Shown here in pieces: positions 1 through 9,668 of a DNA stretch of 64,000 nt; position 1 is the stretch's first letter; each line of letters begins with the position of its first letter. The stretch lies in the NCBI GenBank assembly GCA_023053545.1, contig JAKZAN010000003.1, positions 591,501-655,500 of the forward strand, given 5' to 3'. The stretch is from Lepidurus packardi (lineage: Eukaryota > Arthropoda > Branchiopoda > Notostraca > Triopsidae). A model generated the notes under the pieces. That model did no database searches. It was not told the DNA's origin and saw only the letters and a list, made by a program, of their open reading frames with translations. Made by a program: the position numbers and the translations under genes.

Positions 1-1
1 C

Positions 2-480
2 TCAGATGGCGTTTAACACTGCTCGCAGAAGTTTTTGGTGCTCTTCAAAGCTGCGTCCAAGTACCATAATGTCATCCAAATATACGAGGCAGTGCTCGCA
101 CTTAAGCCCTGCTAACACGCGATCCATCAAACGTTGAATGGTAGCCTGTGCGTTCGACAATCCAAACGGCATCTTTTTGAATTCAAACAGCCCATCTGGA
201 GTGCTAAAGGCTGGCTGTCTTTTCACGACAAGACGATTCGATTGGAACCTGCCAATATCCACTGGCTAAATCTAAGGAGGTGAAAAACGTTGTTCCTCCA
301 AGACGATCCAGCACGTCTTCGGTACGGGAAAGCGGATATACGTCGCGCTTAGTGATGGAATTGAGTCGACGGTAGTCAACACAGAAGCGTATTTCGCCCG
401 TCTTCTTCCGGACCAGTACTACCGGGGACGCCCAGGACTAGCGGATGGGATGATGACGTCATTGGCCAGCATTTCTTCTA
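2..480 (-). pseudogene. gypsy reverse transcriptase, partial
   Basis: Minus-strand RT palm and fingers. The lower part shows FEFKKMPFGLSNAQATIQRLMD followed by the catalytic box VYLDDIMV. The upper part, 262-480, encodes the VLVRKKTGEIRFCVDYRRLNS-type segment in another frame, so at least one frameshift lies near 262. The remaining RT, RNase H and integrase would lie beyond the left edge. The catalytic YLDD is intact, but the gene is broken. Confidence 0.85.
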
Positions 481-641
481 CTTGCTCGGTGATAATTCGG
501 CGCTAACCAGGGGACACTCGTCGTGGCGGTTGGTAAATAGGTTTACTGTCCCCAACATAAATGGTATGGGAGACAATGTTGTACCCGTAAGAGGCTTATT
601 GGGACCATCGGAGCAGTCTTGGTACTCTCCCAGTAGAGTAC

Positions 642-1157
642 TCAATCTTCACGCTCAGGATTGGACAAATCTTCCCCCATATTCCATTCTGTAGTGGACG
701 CTTGATGCTCAGGTGTCGCTTTAGAAAGGGAACAACATAACCGGCTTCCGTTTGTCTCCAAAGGGTCACTTACGGCGTCTACGTATTGGGCGTTGACTAA
801 ACGCCGTTTTGGAGTACGGCGAAGCGTACGTTGACCAATGTTAATTATGGGGATCATCACGCTGTTTTCGTCAACACTTAGCAATGACGCTGGACTAATC
901 CATTCTTTACCAGGCTTTCCACACAAAGTCGTCGGTGTACTGATAGTATCTGGGGCTATTCCTGGTACCTTTGATTCGACAAACACGAGTGTACCGGGGG
1001 CAATGTTGACAACCTCCGCGACGGTTGGTGTGCCATTGGTGTTGGGTTCTTCTCGGTCGGTTATGTCGATCTCGCTCATCTGCCATGCCACAGTTTCCCA
1101 ATCGTCCGACTCCCTTCCCCTGACATCCACTGCTCCACCAGGCCCCAGTGCCGTCAT
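642..1157 (-). pseudogene. gypsy protease-RT linker region
   Basis: A 171-codon open stretch between the protease and the reverse transcriptase. It contains the weakly conserved linker that precedes RT in gypsy polyproteins (NIAPGTLVFVESKV, then a region rich in Asp, Glu and Arg). It has no catalytic motif of its own and is identified mainly by its place between protease and RT on the same strand. It is separated from its neighbours by frame changes. Confidence 0.55.
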
Positions 1158-1183
1158 CTCTGGACGGTGCCCGTCATCACCAT

Positions 1184-1573
1184 TCAGTTTGGCCTCTGCT
1201 TGGCCAAATCCCCCACCGTGACCTTCATCCCACCGTTACCATCGGGACACAGAGAAACTTTGCTTTTGGCGATCCAGTCCATACCTAAAATTAACTGAAA
1301 AGGAGATGACTCCACCACTGGTACGCTGTCCAATTGTACTTCTGTGTTTTGAAACTTAACCCTAAGCGGCACCATCCCCAAGGGACGCACCAGACTTCCA
1401 TCTACGCTACATAGGTTTACTCCATTGGTAGGTATCATGTCGTTTGCCAGAGATCTCGCCGCGTCCGTTCGAATGACGCTGACACACGCTCCAGTGTCTA
1501 CGAGTGCGTCATATCCACCAATAGGATGAACAATCACCTGGACCAAGGGAAACAGTCCTTTCATCGTCGTCAA
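1184..1573 (-). pseudogene. gypsy aspartic protease domain
   Basis: Retroviral-type aspartic protease, which would cut the gag-pol polyprotein. The active-site motif reads ALVDTGACVSVI, with the later ILGMDWI segment that typically closes this fold. The piece is about 129 codons and open throughout, but its upstream continuation (gag) is missing and the next frame downstream differs, so it is a remnant and not a working gene. Confidence 0.8.
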
Positions 1574-1604
1574 GCTTACTATTGGGTTTGCCGGACCTGG
1601 TCAC

Positions 1605-2880
1605 GTGAAACTTCATCGATGGTCCTTGCTGACTGGGGAGGGTGTAAGGGTGGTGTTCCAGAGACCCCTTTCTCCCTTACTATTTTTAATCTACGTCAAT
1701 GGTTGTTTCAGCACTATCAAACGCAAGAAAATTGACCTCGAGGGCTATGCGGATGATACTATCCTAACCATCTCCAGCAAATCTAGCGAACAAAATGTTA
1801 AGCTTTTATTCCGGAATATCAACGCGCTCAAAAAGTGGGGTATACGCCTGAACCTTAAATTTGCCAAAGAAAAAAATGAATTAACTCATTTTCACCGTAA
1901 AGATTCAGCAGAGGATGCTCCTCTGACTTGGGGACAAACTACCATCTAACCAAAAAAATCGGTTCGCTATCTGGGACTTTATTTTGATAAAAAGTTACGG
2001 TGGAACGAGCATGTATCCTACTTATTTAAACAATGCAGCTTTTCACTTCTAAGGTTAAACAAAATCAGCAACTGGAGCAAATCTGTAACAAGTAAACAAT
2101 TGAAAACGGTCTTCCAAGCTACAATTATCGCCAAAATGCTGTATGGCTACCCAGCATGGTCCAATGTTTCCAAATCTCAGCTTCAACCACTTTGTCAACT
2201 TCTGAGGAAAGGCCTTTTAATAATCACGGGAGCTTTAAAAACCACCCCAACTGCCTCCTTAGAAGTGGAGACCGGTATTCCACCTATTGAACTTATTCTT
2301 TTGAAAAGTCACTTAAATTTCTACGCCACTAGAAATTGGATGATTTGGGCTGCTAAATCGATTACCTGAAAGAAAATAAGTTATACACCTTGTGCTGAAA
2401 GAGCTCGTCAGATAATAACCAAAATATGGCCAACGTCTCCCAAATCCCTGAAAGAATCTAAAGACCTCATATCTAAATTCATCCTTAACGCCTGGTGCGA
2501 GAAATGGGTAAAATGTCATTTTGCAATTAAGGACCTCAACGCTTTTCCCGATAAGAAACCTATAATTGACAACAATATTCCAAGGAGCATCTTAGCTCTG
2601 GTGATCAGAATTAGATCTACGCATTTTCCGTGTAAAACGTATTTTAAGAACATAAAAAAGTTGACAATGACATCGGTATCTGCCAATCCCAGTCCAGACA
2701 AAATGTCCCCCACCTTCTCTTACTTTGTACCAAACTAAATCACGAACGCGCCAAATTCCTTCGACAACTGTCTGTGTTAAAAGTGCATTTTAATCCGCGT
2801 ATTCTCTTGTCTGATCCCAGAACCTTTTATGCCCTGTCAAAATTTGCACATGAAATGGAGAAGATAGTTAAGTTATGAAA
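1605..2880 (+). pseudogene. 5'-truncated Jockey-type LINE, RT C-terminal half
   Basis: This is the 3' half of a non-LTR retrotransposon ORF2. It starts within the RT palm (PLSPLLFLIYVNG), carries the catalytic box GYADDTIL, then the thumb (VRYLGLYFDKKLRW) and the C-terminal region with ITGALKTTPTASLEVE, a signature shared with the three other LINEs in this window. Stops and frameshifts (near 1950, 2100, 2370 and 2740) disable it. 5' truncation is the normal outcome of incomplete target-primed reverse transcription. No poly-A tail is visible; a poly-C run follows at 2942. Confidence 0.85.
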
Positions 2881-2941
2881 GCACTTATCAATCTCCCTTT
2901 GTAACCCAATCCAAATTATCTTTACCCTTTGTATCCCATTA

Positions 2942-2956
2942 CCCCCCCCCCCCCCC
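2942..2956. repeat. poly-C tract
   Basis: Fifteen consecutive C residues just beyond the LINE coding remnant, within its probable 3' untranslated region. The LINE at 22945 also has C-rich 3' sequence (around 27283-27297), so this may be a family feature rather than chance. Confidence 0.9.
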
Positions 2957-3053
2957 TATTTTAGAAGAGGTTACTACTCTTCATTCGTTCGTGCTCAGTT
3001 AAATTGTAAACGTAAACATTCACTGTGATGGTAAAATAGGGAACCATCAACAC

Positions 3054-3228
3054 TTGCCGTGGTGGATAGGAAAGAATTGGGAGTACAAAACAAAATCAAG
3101 CAACAAATGGCGCAACTTTTTTTTTGGTCCGAACTGAATCCGCATATTGAACTCCAAACAAAACGAAGGGATTTGTGATCTCAGCACAGGGCAGCCACAA
3201 CAAAAGAAGGAGACTAGGGAAATCCCAT
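3054..3228 (+). repeat. 175-bp direct repeat, copy 1
   Basis: Begins TTGCCGTGGTGGATAGGAAA and ends AAATCCCAT. It matches 4243-4417 along its whole length with few differences and the same length of 175 bp. The two copies flank the grainyhead-like exons in direct orientation. No ORF or terminal inverted repeat was seen. The family is unrecognised. Confidence 0.9.
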
Positions 3229-3650
3229 GATGCCAAACCATGAGCAACAACAACCTTTCGTATAGCAACCACCACTGTCAAACGGAGACGGTCCACGCCT
3301 CCGCCCTGCGAACGTGTTATGATATAGGTCCGTCAAGACAACGAGAAAGCCTTCACACCGTTGCATTTAGTGCCGCCATCCACCTTAGCACTCTTGGCTG
3401 CGGTAAGTGCAGTTCTCCTAATGTAAACATCGCTTGCCGGAACTTCGAGATTGGAATAATTACTGATCCTGCTCGAAACTGTTAAAAAATAAAAACAGGA
3501 ACAATTGGGAGCTAGTTTTTCCACATCGGTTCTTTAGGTTTAGATCCTTGGGAAATTAATAGTTGGGCGAGAGCTATTCTTTCTCTTTTAGTACTGTAGC
3601 GTGATATGCTTATTTTATTTGACATATTTTTTGTTTGGTTTTCTTTATAG
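3229..3650. other. No gene recognised
   Basis: Between repeat copy 1 and the first grainyhead-like exon. A short minus-strand open stretch (3333-3524) has no recognisable domain. The right end (3630-3650) is T-rich and serves as the polypyrimidine tract for the exon at 3651. Confidence 0.5.
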
Positions 3651-3925
3651 ATCGAGAGCAAGTTCAAGATATCAGCACAGTCTATTCATTCGCTCTACAA
3701 GAAAAATCGCAAAGGGTAAGCAGTAATGAAAAGGATAGTCATGTACTTATTACTTGATTGATTTTATATCTTTTTTTGTTTGGAATTCACAGGATAATGG
3801 CCAAAATTGACGATGATATGCTCAAACATTATTGCAACGAAGATGTTTTCCAAATTGAAATTAGCACATCCCCTGAAGAAGGCTTGTACGATGTGACCCT
3901 GGTTGAACTCTTTGAAGTGTCGTGA
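3651..3925 (+). pseudogene. Last two exons of a grainyhead-like (CP2 family) transcription factor
   Basis: Exon 3651-3715 follows a T-rich tract ending in TATAG. It encodes a segment ending SLYKKNRKG and stops at a GT donor (3716). Exon 3793-3925 follows TTCACAG and continues in phase with IMAKIDDDMLKHYCNEDVFQ, ending in a TGA stop. The KKxxKGI...DDDMxxHYxNEDxF pattern is the C-terminal domain of Grainyhead-type factors (GRHL), which bind DNA as dimers and control epithelial genes. The 77-bp intron is typical of this genome. The upstream DNA-binding exons are not in the window, so this is either the end of a gene cut by the repeats or a stranded duplicate. Family assignment rests on remembered motif similarity. 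Confidence 0.6.
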
Positions 3926-4242
3926 ATTAAAGAACATGGTATTGGTAGGCCACTTTGAATCTCGGTTATGCAAAAAACGTTACGCTCAACCTATATCACT
4001 TCTCTGATTATCTGCTCTTCAACCATTCCGGACAAGTGCAGGCGACTTCGAAAAAAATTACCCAGTGCCTTCCGTGATACTCCTGAAGCCACAAAACACT
4101 TGCAAAAAATTTACAGAGTCTTCTAGTTCTCTGTGTTCTATAACGGACGGCGGTGCCTTATCCCTTGAATTGCTCGTATCTGGTCTAACATAATACCTAA
4201 AACGATAAAAAAAAAATAAAAAAAACGTCACTCCCTATGATG
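3926..4242. other. Possible 3' UTR of the grainyhead-like exons
   Basis: No open frame of note. A-rich sequence with AATAAA lies at about 4208-4225, which could be a polyadenylation signal for the exons upstream. Confidence 0.3.
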
Positions 4243-4417
4243 TTGCCGTGGTGGATAGGAAAGAATTGGGAGTATAAAACAAAGTCAAGCAACAAATGGC
4301 GCAACTTTTTTTTGGGTCCGAACTGAATCCGCATATTGAACCCAAGACAAAACGAAGGGATTTGTGATCTCAGCACAGGGCAGCCACAACAAGAGAAGGA
4401 GACTGGGGTAATCCCAT
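4243..4417 (+). repeat. 175-bp direct repeat, copy 2
   Basis: Second copy of the repeat at 3054-3228, in the same orientation. It ends at the same sequence (AATCCCAT), directly abutting the first base of a gypsy LTR at 4418. Confidence 0.9.
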
Positions 4418-4740
4418 TGTTAATAACGGAATGTTCCTGTATTTAGTGTACAAAACCTGTAACACTCGTACACTTTTGATGTTCCTGTATTTAGTGTACA
4501 TTACCTGTAACACTCGTACACTTTTGATTGGAATAATAATGGATCTAAATATCACTTGTTTAACTACGGCTCTGCTACCTTTCAACTCTCCCTCTTGCTT
4601 GCTCTCTCTCTACTCTCTGTACTCCACTACCTTTCTTTCCCTGCTTTCTCCCCCCTGACCTAGCCAGCTCTCACGTAGGTCAGATGCCAACAGGTAACCC
4701 CCTGGCATAACTTAACGTTCTCCTCCACTAGGGGGGACAC
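4418..4740 (-). mobile_element. Gypsy LTR
   Basis: About 323 bp bounded by TG (4418) and CA (4740) on the plus strand; read on the minus strand it begins TGTCCCCCCTAGTGGAGG. It lies immediately downstream of the minus-strand gypsy coding remnant, where the 3' LTR should be. It holds a 48-bp unit repeated twice (4431-4526). No matching second LTR is present because the other end of the element was lost near 5720, so the boundary is inferred from the TG...CA ends and the position. Confidence 0.6.
4431..4526. repeat. 48-bp tandem duplication inside the LTR
   Basis: Two adjacent copies of a 48-bp unit beginning ATGTTCCTGTATTTAGTGTA, starting at 4431 and 4479 and differing at only a few positions. 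Confidence 0.95.
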
Positions 4741-5720
4741 TCATAAGTGACCATAACATCTACAAGCAAAACACAAAACAAAGCAAATTTCAAACACGAA
4801 TCAGTCTTCGGAACCGCCTGTTAGGGCGTATTCGTCTGCCACGCGTGCTGATATATTCCCGCTCCAAAAATCTCCTTTCTTCGTCCTCCGCTTCCCCCAC
4901 CTCAGCCGGGACTGCTACCTCCGAAACCCGCTCCAAGGCTCCTTCTACTTGCGCTTCTGGCTCTAATTCCTCCAGTTCTTCTGCTTCTGTTTCGTCTTCC
5001 TCCGTTTCGTCTTCTTCTGCTGGAACCACCGTCCCCACATCTGGCATAGGCTCCTCCACGTTGAACCGCTCGTCCTAGCCTGTCTCAACCCGTACTGTCT
5101 CATCACTTCTATCCTGTCCGGCTCCTTCCTTTAACACGAGCTTCTGAGTAACTCCACCTCGTATCCCTGGCGTACTTCGATAAATGACTCCATTCTGAAC
5201 CGAATACTTCTCGACTTCACCCACGTAAAACGCCAACTCCTCCGAACACGGTACAAGAGTCTCCATCGCCTCTCGGTCCTGGGCTCCCAAATAACGCACG
5301 AACCATTGGAACTCTTTGGATTCTTGCGTCGCGACCTGGATGTCTCCTGGAAATGTCACCACATTCCTGCATTTTCTTGAAAGGGCATCGGCGTGTTGAA
5401 TCTCCACACCCGGTCTATGTTGAATGGTAAAACTGTATTGCCCCAGCCATGCCACCCATCGGGCTAACCGCGGAGAACGCCCTCCCAATGTCTTCCAATA
5501 TTTCAAGGCCTAGTGATCCGTCACCACATCGAACGGTCTCCCCAACAAATACTGCCTATACTTTTCCACTCCACTCAACAGCGCTAACAACTCCTGCTCC
5601 GTCGTAGTATAGTTGCGCTCAGCCGGCTTCCACAAACCCGAGGCGTATGAAACTGCATACTCTTGTCCATCGTCGTCTCGCTGCGTCAACACCGCTCCCC
5701 AGCCCCCCACCGATCCCTAA
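4741..5720 (-). pseudogene. Gypsy pol remnant: RNase H, integrase start and C-terminal tail
   Basis: Minus strand. 5510-5710 is RNase H (GGWGAVLTQ, then YTTTEQELLALLSG and VVTDH). 5075-5506 continues in another frame through FTIQHRPGVEIQHADALSRK to the start of the integrase (VQNGVIYRSTP), where the sequence jumps to an acidic tail. 4790-5059 is that Glu-rich C-terminal tail ending in an Arg-rich block. The zinc finger and the D,D,E core of the integrase are absent, so this copy has an internal deletion near 5110. At about 5720 the RNase H reading breaks off and BEL/Pao gag sequence begins. Confidence 0.8.
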
Positions 5721-5932
5721 CACATTTAGTGCATGTACAGGGACACTGGTTTCGAATCCACAACCAGCTGTTATTTCATTCGCACCTCCCAGCGTACCTT
5801 CGGCTTCTACTAGCTACCAGATCGCTCCACCATTGGCAACAGTAAACGAAGCGTGGATATATTCTCCTGACGCCCCCCTTACTGCGTCACCTTATGGGCG
5901 GAGTGCTGCCCAAATCCATAGGGTCCAAATGA
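5721..5932 (+). pseudogene. BEL/Pao gag, 5' part (left of Polinton)
   Basis: Open plus-strand frame ending in GRSAAQIHRVQMK. It continues exactly at 19714 with HFYGNPKDWPMFIAAFRSLV, a hallmark of BEL/Pao Gag, once the Polinton and one copy of its 6-bp target duplication are ignored. The 5' LTR and the gag start are missing: the element is cut at about 5720 against gypsy sequence. Confidence 0.75.
5927..5932. repeat. Polinton target-site duplication, left copy (AAATGA)
   Basis: AAATGA directly precedes the first base of the left TIR and is repeated exactly at 19708-19713 directly after the right TIR. A 6-bp duplication is the rule for Polinton integrases. Confidence 0.95.
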
Positions 5933-7056
5933 AGTAGTATAGGTACCACCATTACTGCCGCCTCCATTACTGCCGCACCAATAGGAAGCCTCCATTTCCC
6001 CCAAGCCCCGCCCCTTTTACGGCTGCACCAATAGGATGCCTCCATTTCTCCCCTAGTCCCCTGCCCTGACGCCTGCGCAGTATGGTTTGACAACACCTAG
6101 TTTCTATCGTTTCCGCCACTTTCACGTTGGCGCTGTCCTCACAATTGAGCAGCTCTCGTGTCGACAACAGTGTCCTCCGCCAACAAACTTAATTACCATT
6201 AAAGTTAAAGACACTTTTTCGGACTCGACATTAAAGTTAATGACACTTTTTCAGGATTACCATTAAAGTTAAAGACACTTTTTCAGAATCAACATTAAAG
6301 TTAAGGACACTTTTTCGAGAATAGACATTAAAGTTAAAGACACTTTTCAAGATTCATCATTAAAGTTAAAGACACTTTTTCGGACACGACATTAAAGTTA
6401 AAGACACTTTTTCAGGATTACCATTAAAGTTAAAGACACTTTTTCAGATTCGACATTAAAGTTAATGACACTTTTTCGGAGATAGACATTTAAGTTAAAG
6501 ACACTTTTTGTAAGTTTAACCTTTGAAATGTATTTTCTTTCAACAAATACAATTACAAATTCATTCAAAATAATGGCTGGTGGTTTCACTACACTGTAAG
6601 ATTTTTTGGAGAGTGTGCCATCATGCTCATCAGGCTATCAACTGTTGCACACACACTGATAACACCAACTCACCCACTCTTGCGTTTGCACAGCCCCTCT
6701 GGCTAGGGTGCTTGTCAGCTCACACTCATGTGTTTGACACCCCCCTCAAGCTGCTGTGTTGGTCAATCCCCACTCTTCCATAGGCATGATTCCTCAGATG
6801 GGCGCGCTTGACAACCCCCACTCTGACATCTGTGCAACCCTTAGGCTGAACGGTTTCAAAATCCCCAATTCTCACAACCGCACACACACACTCATTCCAA
6901 CCAGTGTTTGACAAACTCAAGGCTATCACCAGCACGTCTCCTGTTTATGAAACCAGTGGAACCAACACAGATCAACACGGTGGTTCAATAAACTCTGCTA
7001 GAGCATAAGAATGGCTGAAGACTTGGCTGTAGTCTATTTGAGATTAGTCGACAACA
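5933..7056 (+). repeat. Polinton left terminal inverted repeat
   Basis: 1,124 bp, inverted match to 18461-19707. It has three parts: an outer 258 bp, a tandem array of about 31-bp units, and an inner 546 bp. The inner part ends inside a truncated copy of the first codons of the gene at 18064-18507. Short open frames here recur in both TIRs and show no protein signature. Confidence 0.95.
6194..6511. repeat. Tandem array in left TIR, about 10 units of ~31 bp
   Basis: Units share the core ATTAAAGTTAAAGACACTTT, with short variable joints. I count about ten units here and about fourteen in the inverted array at 19008-19449. Confidence 0.9.
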
Positions 7057-7142
7057 TAAATGTCTCTAATAACATAGAGATACACCATCTGTATTGTTTG
7101 ACATTGTCAGAAATACACTATTTGTATTGAAATTTGTTTGTA

Positions 7143-7703
7143 TTATTCATCATCATCATACAAAGCTCGACAGGTTTGGTCAGTACACACAATTCGTAGG
7201 GGTTTCAATTGTAATCCATATCTTTGTTGAATTTGCTTTTCAACCCAGCGATCTTGTTGTAAAAGTCGAGTTTTACCGCTATTGCAACGAAAAGGAATTA
7301 GAATATTTTTCAAAGAATGATTTCGAGCTCGCTGTAAAGCCACATAAAGACACCATTGTCCACAAGCGCGCGATGTAGGATGTTGAAGGGTTAAAGGATG
7401 GTTTTGCCAGAGGTGCGAACCACACCATGTGGCAAAGTCCGGATGGTAGCTATGGATGCTTTGACCTAAACTATCGAAAAATTCAACGGGTTGCAGCGGG
7501 GTGACAATAGCCGGAACATAAATTAAAAGCCAATGAACACCTTCATGTTGATGAGGGTGAGTGTTGCAAATAACAAGTAAAGGTTTCCCAGAGTTGGACT
7601 TGAGACGAGTAAGATGGTCGCGAGGAATAACCCAAGTTTCAAAACCACGTTTTTGAATAACAGGGTCATGACGCAAGATATGATAAAGCTGGCTAGTATT
7701 CAT
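7143..7703 (-). CDS. Adenain-like maturation cysteine protease (Polinton PRO)
   Basis: About 186 residues from the ATG at 7703. It should cleave capsid and core precursors during virion maturation, as the adenovirus protease does. The catalytic set is visible in order: His57 in GVHWLLIY, an acidic residue in VEFFDSLG (74-77), and Cys114 in SRACGQWCLYVA, spaced as in C5-family proteases (about 200 residues). Open codons upstream of 7703 lack an ATG. It is the last gene of the minus-strand row, downstream of the capsid gene, and ends 87 bp inside the left TIR boundary. The frame is intact. Confidence 0.88.
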   Translation of the reverse strand: MNTSQLYHILRHDPVIQKRGFETWVIPRDHLTRLKSNSGKPLLVICNTHPHQHEGVHWLLIYVPAIVTPLQPVEFFDSLGQSIHSYHPDFATWCGSHLWQNHPLTLQHPTSRACGQWCLYVALQRARNHSLKNILIPFRCNSGKTRLLQQDRWVEKQIQQRYGLQLKPLRIVCTDQTCRALYDDDE

Positions 7704-7811
7704 AGCTAAATAAATCAAGACTTTTATCCCCTTCAAAGGTTTGGTGTGTATTGATGATTCAAAGGTTCACTGTCAACAAACATTTGAACCATGAAAACAT
7801 AACTAATCAAC

Positions 7812-9104
7812 TCATTCGACAAGAATTTGACGAGCACTATCAATTTGCAACAAAGAATCTGTTTCGCTAAAAACAATCATAGTTAAAGAATCGACTACTG
7901 CTTTAGAAAAGCGAACATCTATTTTCAAATTCCCCTCTTTCAACATTCCAAAACCTTCGGTGACGGGAATAATTTGAAAACCGTAAAGACGATAGTACTG
8001 TTGGTAAAGTTCACGTTCAAATGATAGTCCAACCTCTGAGTTCACTAGATTGTAACAATCTAAAAGCGAGTAATAACCCAACAGGTATTCATCAGAACCA
8101 ACAGGAATACTTGGAAAAGGAACTTCTTCATTGTTGAGGGACACGCTTATGGTAGATACATTATGATGTTGAAACAGGTAAGGATTGCTGTGCCAATCAC
8201 CCATGAAAGCTTTAGTAGGCAAGAAACCGATAACTATCCGTCGAGGAATGCGACGCAGGTAGGAATCTTCCACAGTTTTTTGCATGGTGCCAGCAGGTAT
8301 GGTAAAAGAGCGAACGTCAGTTTTAAGAAAAGGATATTTGGCTACATTACCCCCCAACAACATTTTCTCCAATCCTAAGCGATATTCAGAATTGAGAGTA
8401 TGAACTCGCAACACCATTTGAGCTTTTTCGATAACAACTTTGTAGGAATAAGTCTGTGTTGCAGGTAACGCATTGTGGCTAATCAAGAAACTATCAGCTT
8501 GTCGATGTAACCGTAAGACGCAGCTTACATCGGGCAGCAACAGTTTGGGACATTGGAATAAATCCACATTCAAGACGCCCATAAGTTCCACTAATTTAGA
8601 TTTTTCTGTGAAAGTTTTACGCAAAAGAGACGAAGTACTGGTTTCTATAACGTCAGCATTTTCATCTTTGACGTAGAGAGCAGCAGTACCAATACTTCGG
8701 TGATATTCTTCACCATGGCGTAGCAAACAATTTAAAAAACTTTTGTAACCGTAATTTTGCCCTGAAGAAGTGACAAGCGTATCGTTGAGATACAGATCAA
8801 CTTGACTAAAGAGCGAATGAAGCAGATTGTTGACTGGAAAAACAGAATCTGAATCTGTAATATTAACCCCGTCGCTGCGTACAATTTTAACTTGCGCGTA
8901 AAGCTGGGGACGTTCCAGATCCAAAAATTGGTTGGAGTGGGTGGAAAAATTAAATTCTATAGGAGCTACATTGTCTTTGGATGACGCGCGAGTTTGAACA
9001 ATAAAATCTTTAGATTGACTAATACCAGCTTCAGTATGAGGAATACTCAACAAGTCTAGTTTGTCTGAAATGAAAGGTGTGCTACCCTCGCGGATGGTAT
9101 CCAT
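7812..9104 (-). CDS. Major capsid protein, double jelly-roll type (Polinton PY-like)
   Basis: 430 residues, intact. The N-terminal half has IEFNFSTHSNQFLDLERPQL and PVNNLLHSLFSQVDLYLND, the pattern of the Polinton/adintovirus major capsid protein (often annotated F54H12.2-like in animal genomes). A second conserved block lies near residues 260-300 (FTIPAGTMQ ... RRIVIGFLP). The ATG at 9104 abuts the stop codon of the upstream gene at 9105, suggesting a compact transcription unit. The role in building the capsid shell follows from published structural modelling of the family, not from anything testable here. Confidence 0.8.
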   Translation of the reverse strand: MDTIREGSTPFISDKLDLLSIPHTEAGISQSKDFIVQTRASSKDNVAPIEFNFSTHSNQFLDLERPQLYAQVKIVRSDGVNITDSDSVFPVNNLLHSLFSQVDLYLNDTLVTSSGQNYGYKSFLNCLLRHGEEYHRSIGTAALYVKDENADVIETSTSSLLRKTFTEKSKLVELMGVLNVDLFQCPKLLLPDVSCVLRLHRQADSFLISHNALPATQTYSYKVVIEKAQMVLRVHTLNSEYRLGLEKMLLGGNVAKYPFLKTDVRSFTIPAGTMQKTVEDSYLRRIPRRIVIGFLPTKAFMGDWHSNPYLFQHHNVSTISVSLNNEEVPFPSIPVGSDEYLLGYYSLLDCYNLVNSEVGLSFERELYQQYYRLYGFQIIPVTEGFGMLKEGNLKIDVRFSKAVVDSLTMIVFSETDSLLQIDSARQILVE

Positions 9105-9668
9105 CTAACCGAATATATCGGCGGCTGTTTTTCGTTTAATTGAGCGCTTCTTGACACAAGGTTTTTTACGTTTGACTGCTGAAGATTTACGTTTACGTCC
9201 GCTACCTGTTTGATAAGGTGCCACAGCACCCGCTAATTTTCGACGAGGACGACGACGACGGCGACGAGGTGTTTTCACAACTGTGGTGCTAGACATACTG
9301 AGCTGTCGTTGAAGAGGAGTTTTGTTTAAGAATTGAATGAACCCTTGTCCAACTTGAGCTTTTGCATCGTTGGTGTTGCGTTGCAAAATTTCTTGACCCA
9401 TTTGTTGTAAACTTTCCATACCTCGAGTTTTCATGGTGTCTGTCAATTTCTTACCCGATGAGACATCACGAGCCACGTTTCTAACTAGATGTCTGAGCGA
9501 GGGTGCTACTAATCCACGGAAAATTGGTATTATGTAGCGCGAGAAAAATCCATAACCACGTTGACGGTGGTTGCCTCGATAAAAAGTTTCACCTCCACCA
9601 CCTCGCTGTTGTGGGTTTAACGCCTTCATATAACATTCAACCGATAAACATCCCTTAAAAGGCGCCAT
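9105..9668 (-). CDS. Basic virion core-like protein
   Basis: 173 or 187 residues, depending on whether the ATG at 9629 or 9668 is used; the 9668 start overlaps the end of the upstream capsid gene by 14 bp. A Gly-rich segment (QQRGGGGETFYRGN) precedes a hydrophobic/amphipathic stretch (FFSRYIIPIFRGLVAPSL). The C-terminal third is extremely rich in Arg and Lys (RRRRRRPRRK and KRKKPCVKKR). This profile resembles adenovirus/adintovirus core proteins that bind DNA or disrupt membranes, and the Gly-Gly motifs could be protease cleavage sites. That is inference from composition and from its place between the two capsid genes. Confidence 0.6.
   Translation of the reverse strand: MAPFKGCLSVECYMKALNPQQRGGGGETFYRGNHRQRGYGFFSRYIIPIFRGLVAPSLRHLVRNVARDVSSGKKLTDTMKTRGMESLQQMGQEILQRNTNDAKAQVGQGFIQFLNKTPLQRQLSMSSTTVVKTPRRRRRRPRRKLAGAVAPYQTGSGRKRKSSAVKRKKPCVKKRSIKRKTAADIFG

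Larger units (their letters stand above)
1..1604 (-). mobile_element. Ty3/gypsy retrotransposon fragment, degenerate
   Basis: On the minus strand the order is aspartic protease (1184-1573), a protease-to-RT linker (642-1157) and reverse transcriptase (480 down to 2), the gag-pol order of Ty3/gypsy elements. The frames are split by stops and shifts and no LTR is visible. The element leaves the window on the left and is replaced on the right by a plus-strand LINE fragment near 1605. The LINE probably inserted into it or was joined to it by rearrangement. Family assignment is firm; the exact right boundary is uncertain by some tens of bases. Confidence 0.85.

Noticed and set aside
2-5710. A single gypsy element spanning 1-5710
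   Set aside because: The domain order is wrong: RNase H and tail (4790-5710) would lie upstream of protease (1184-1573) on the minus strand, and an LTR and host exons separate them.
6194-6511. CRISPR-like array
   Set aside because: Units are contiguous tandem repeats with near-identical joints inside a eukaryotic transposon TIR, without unique spacers or cas genes.
5967-6783. Small ORFs in the Polinton TIRs (also mirrored at 18583-19822)
   Set aside because: They recur only because the TIRs are inverted copies; composition is repeat-driven and no protein motif is visible.
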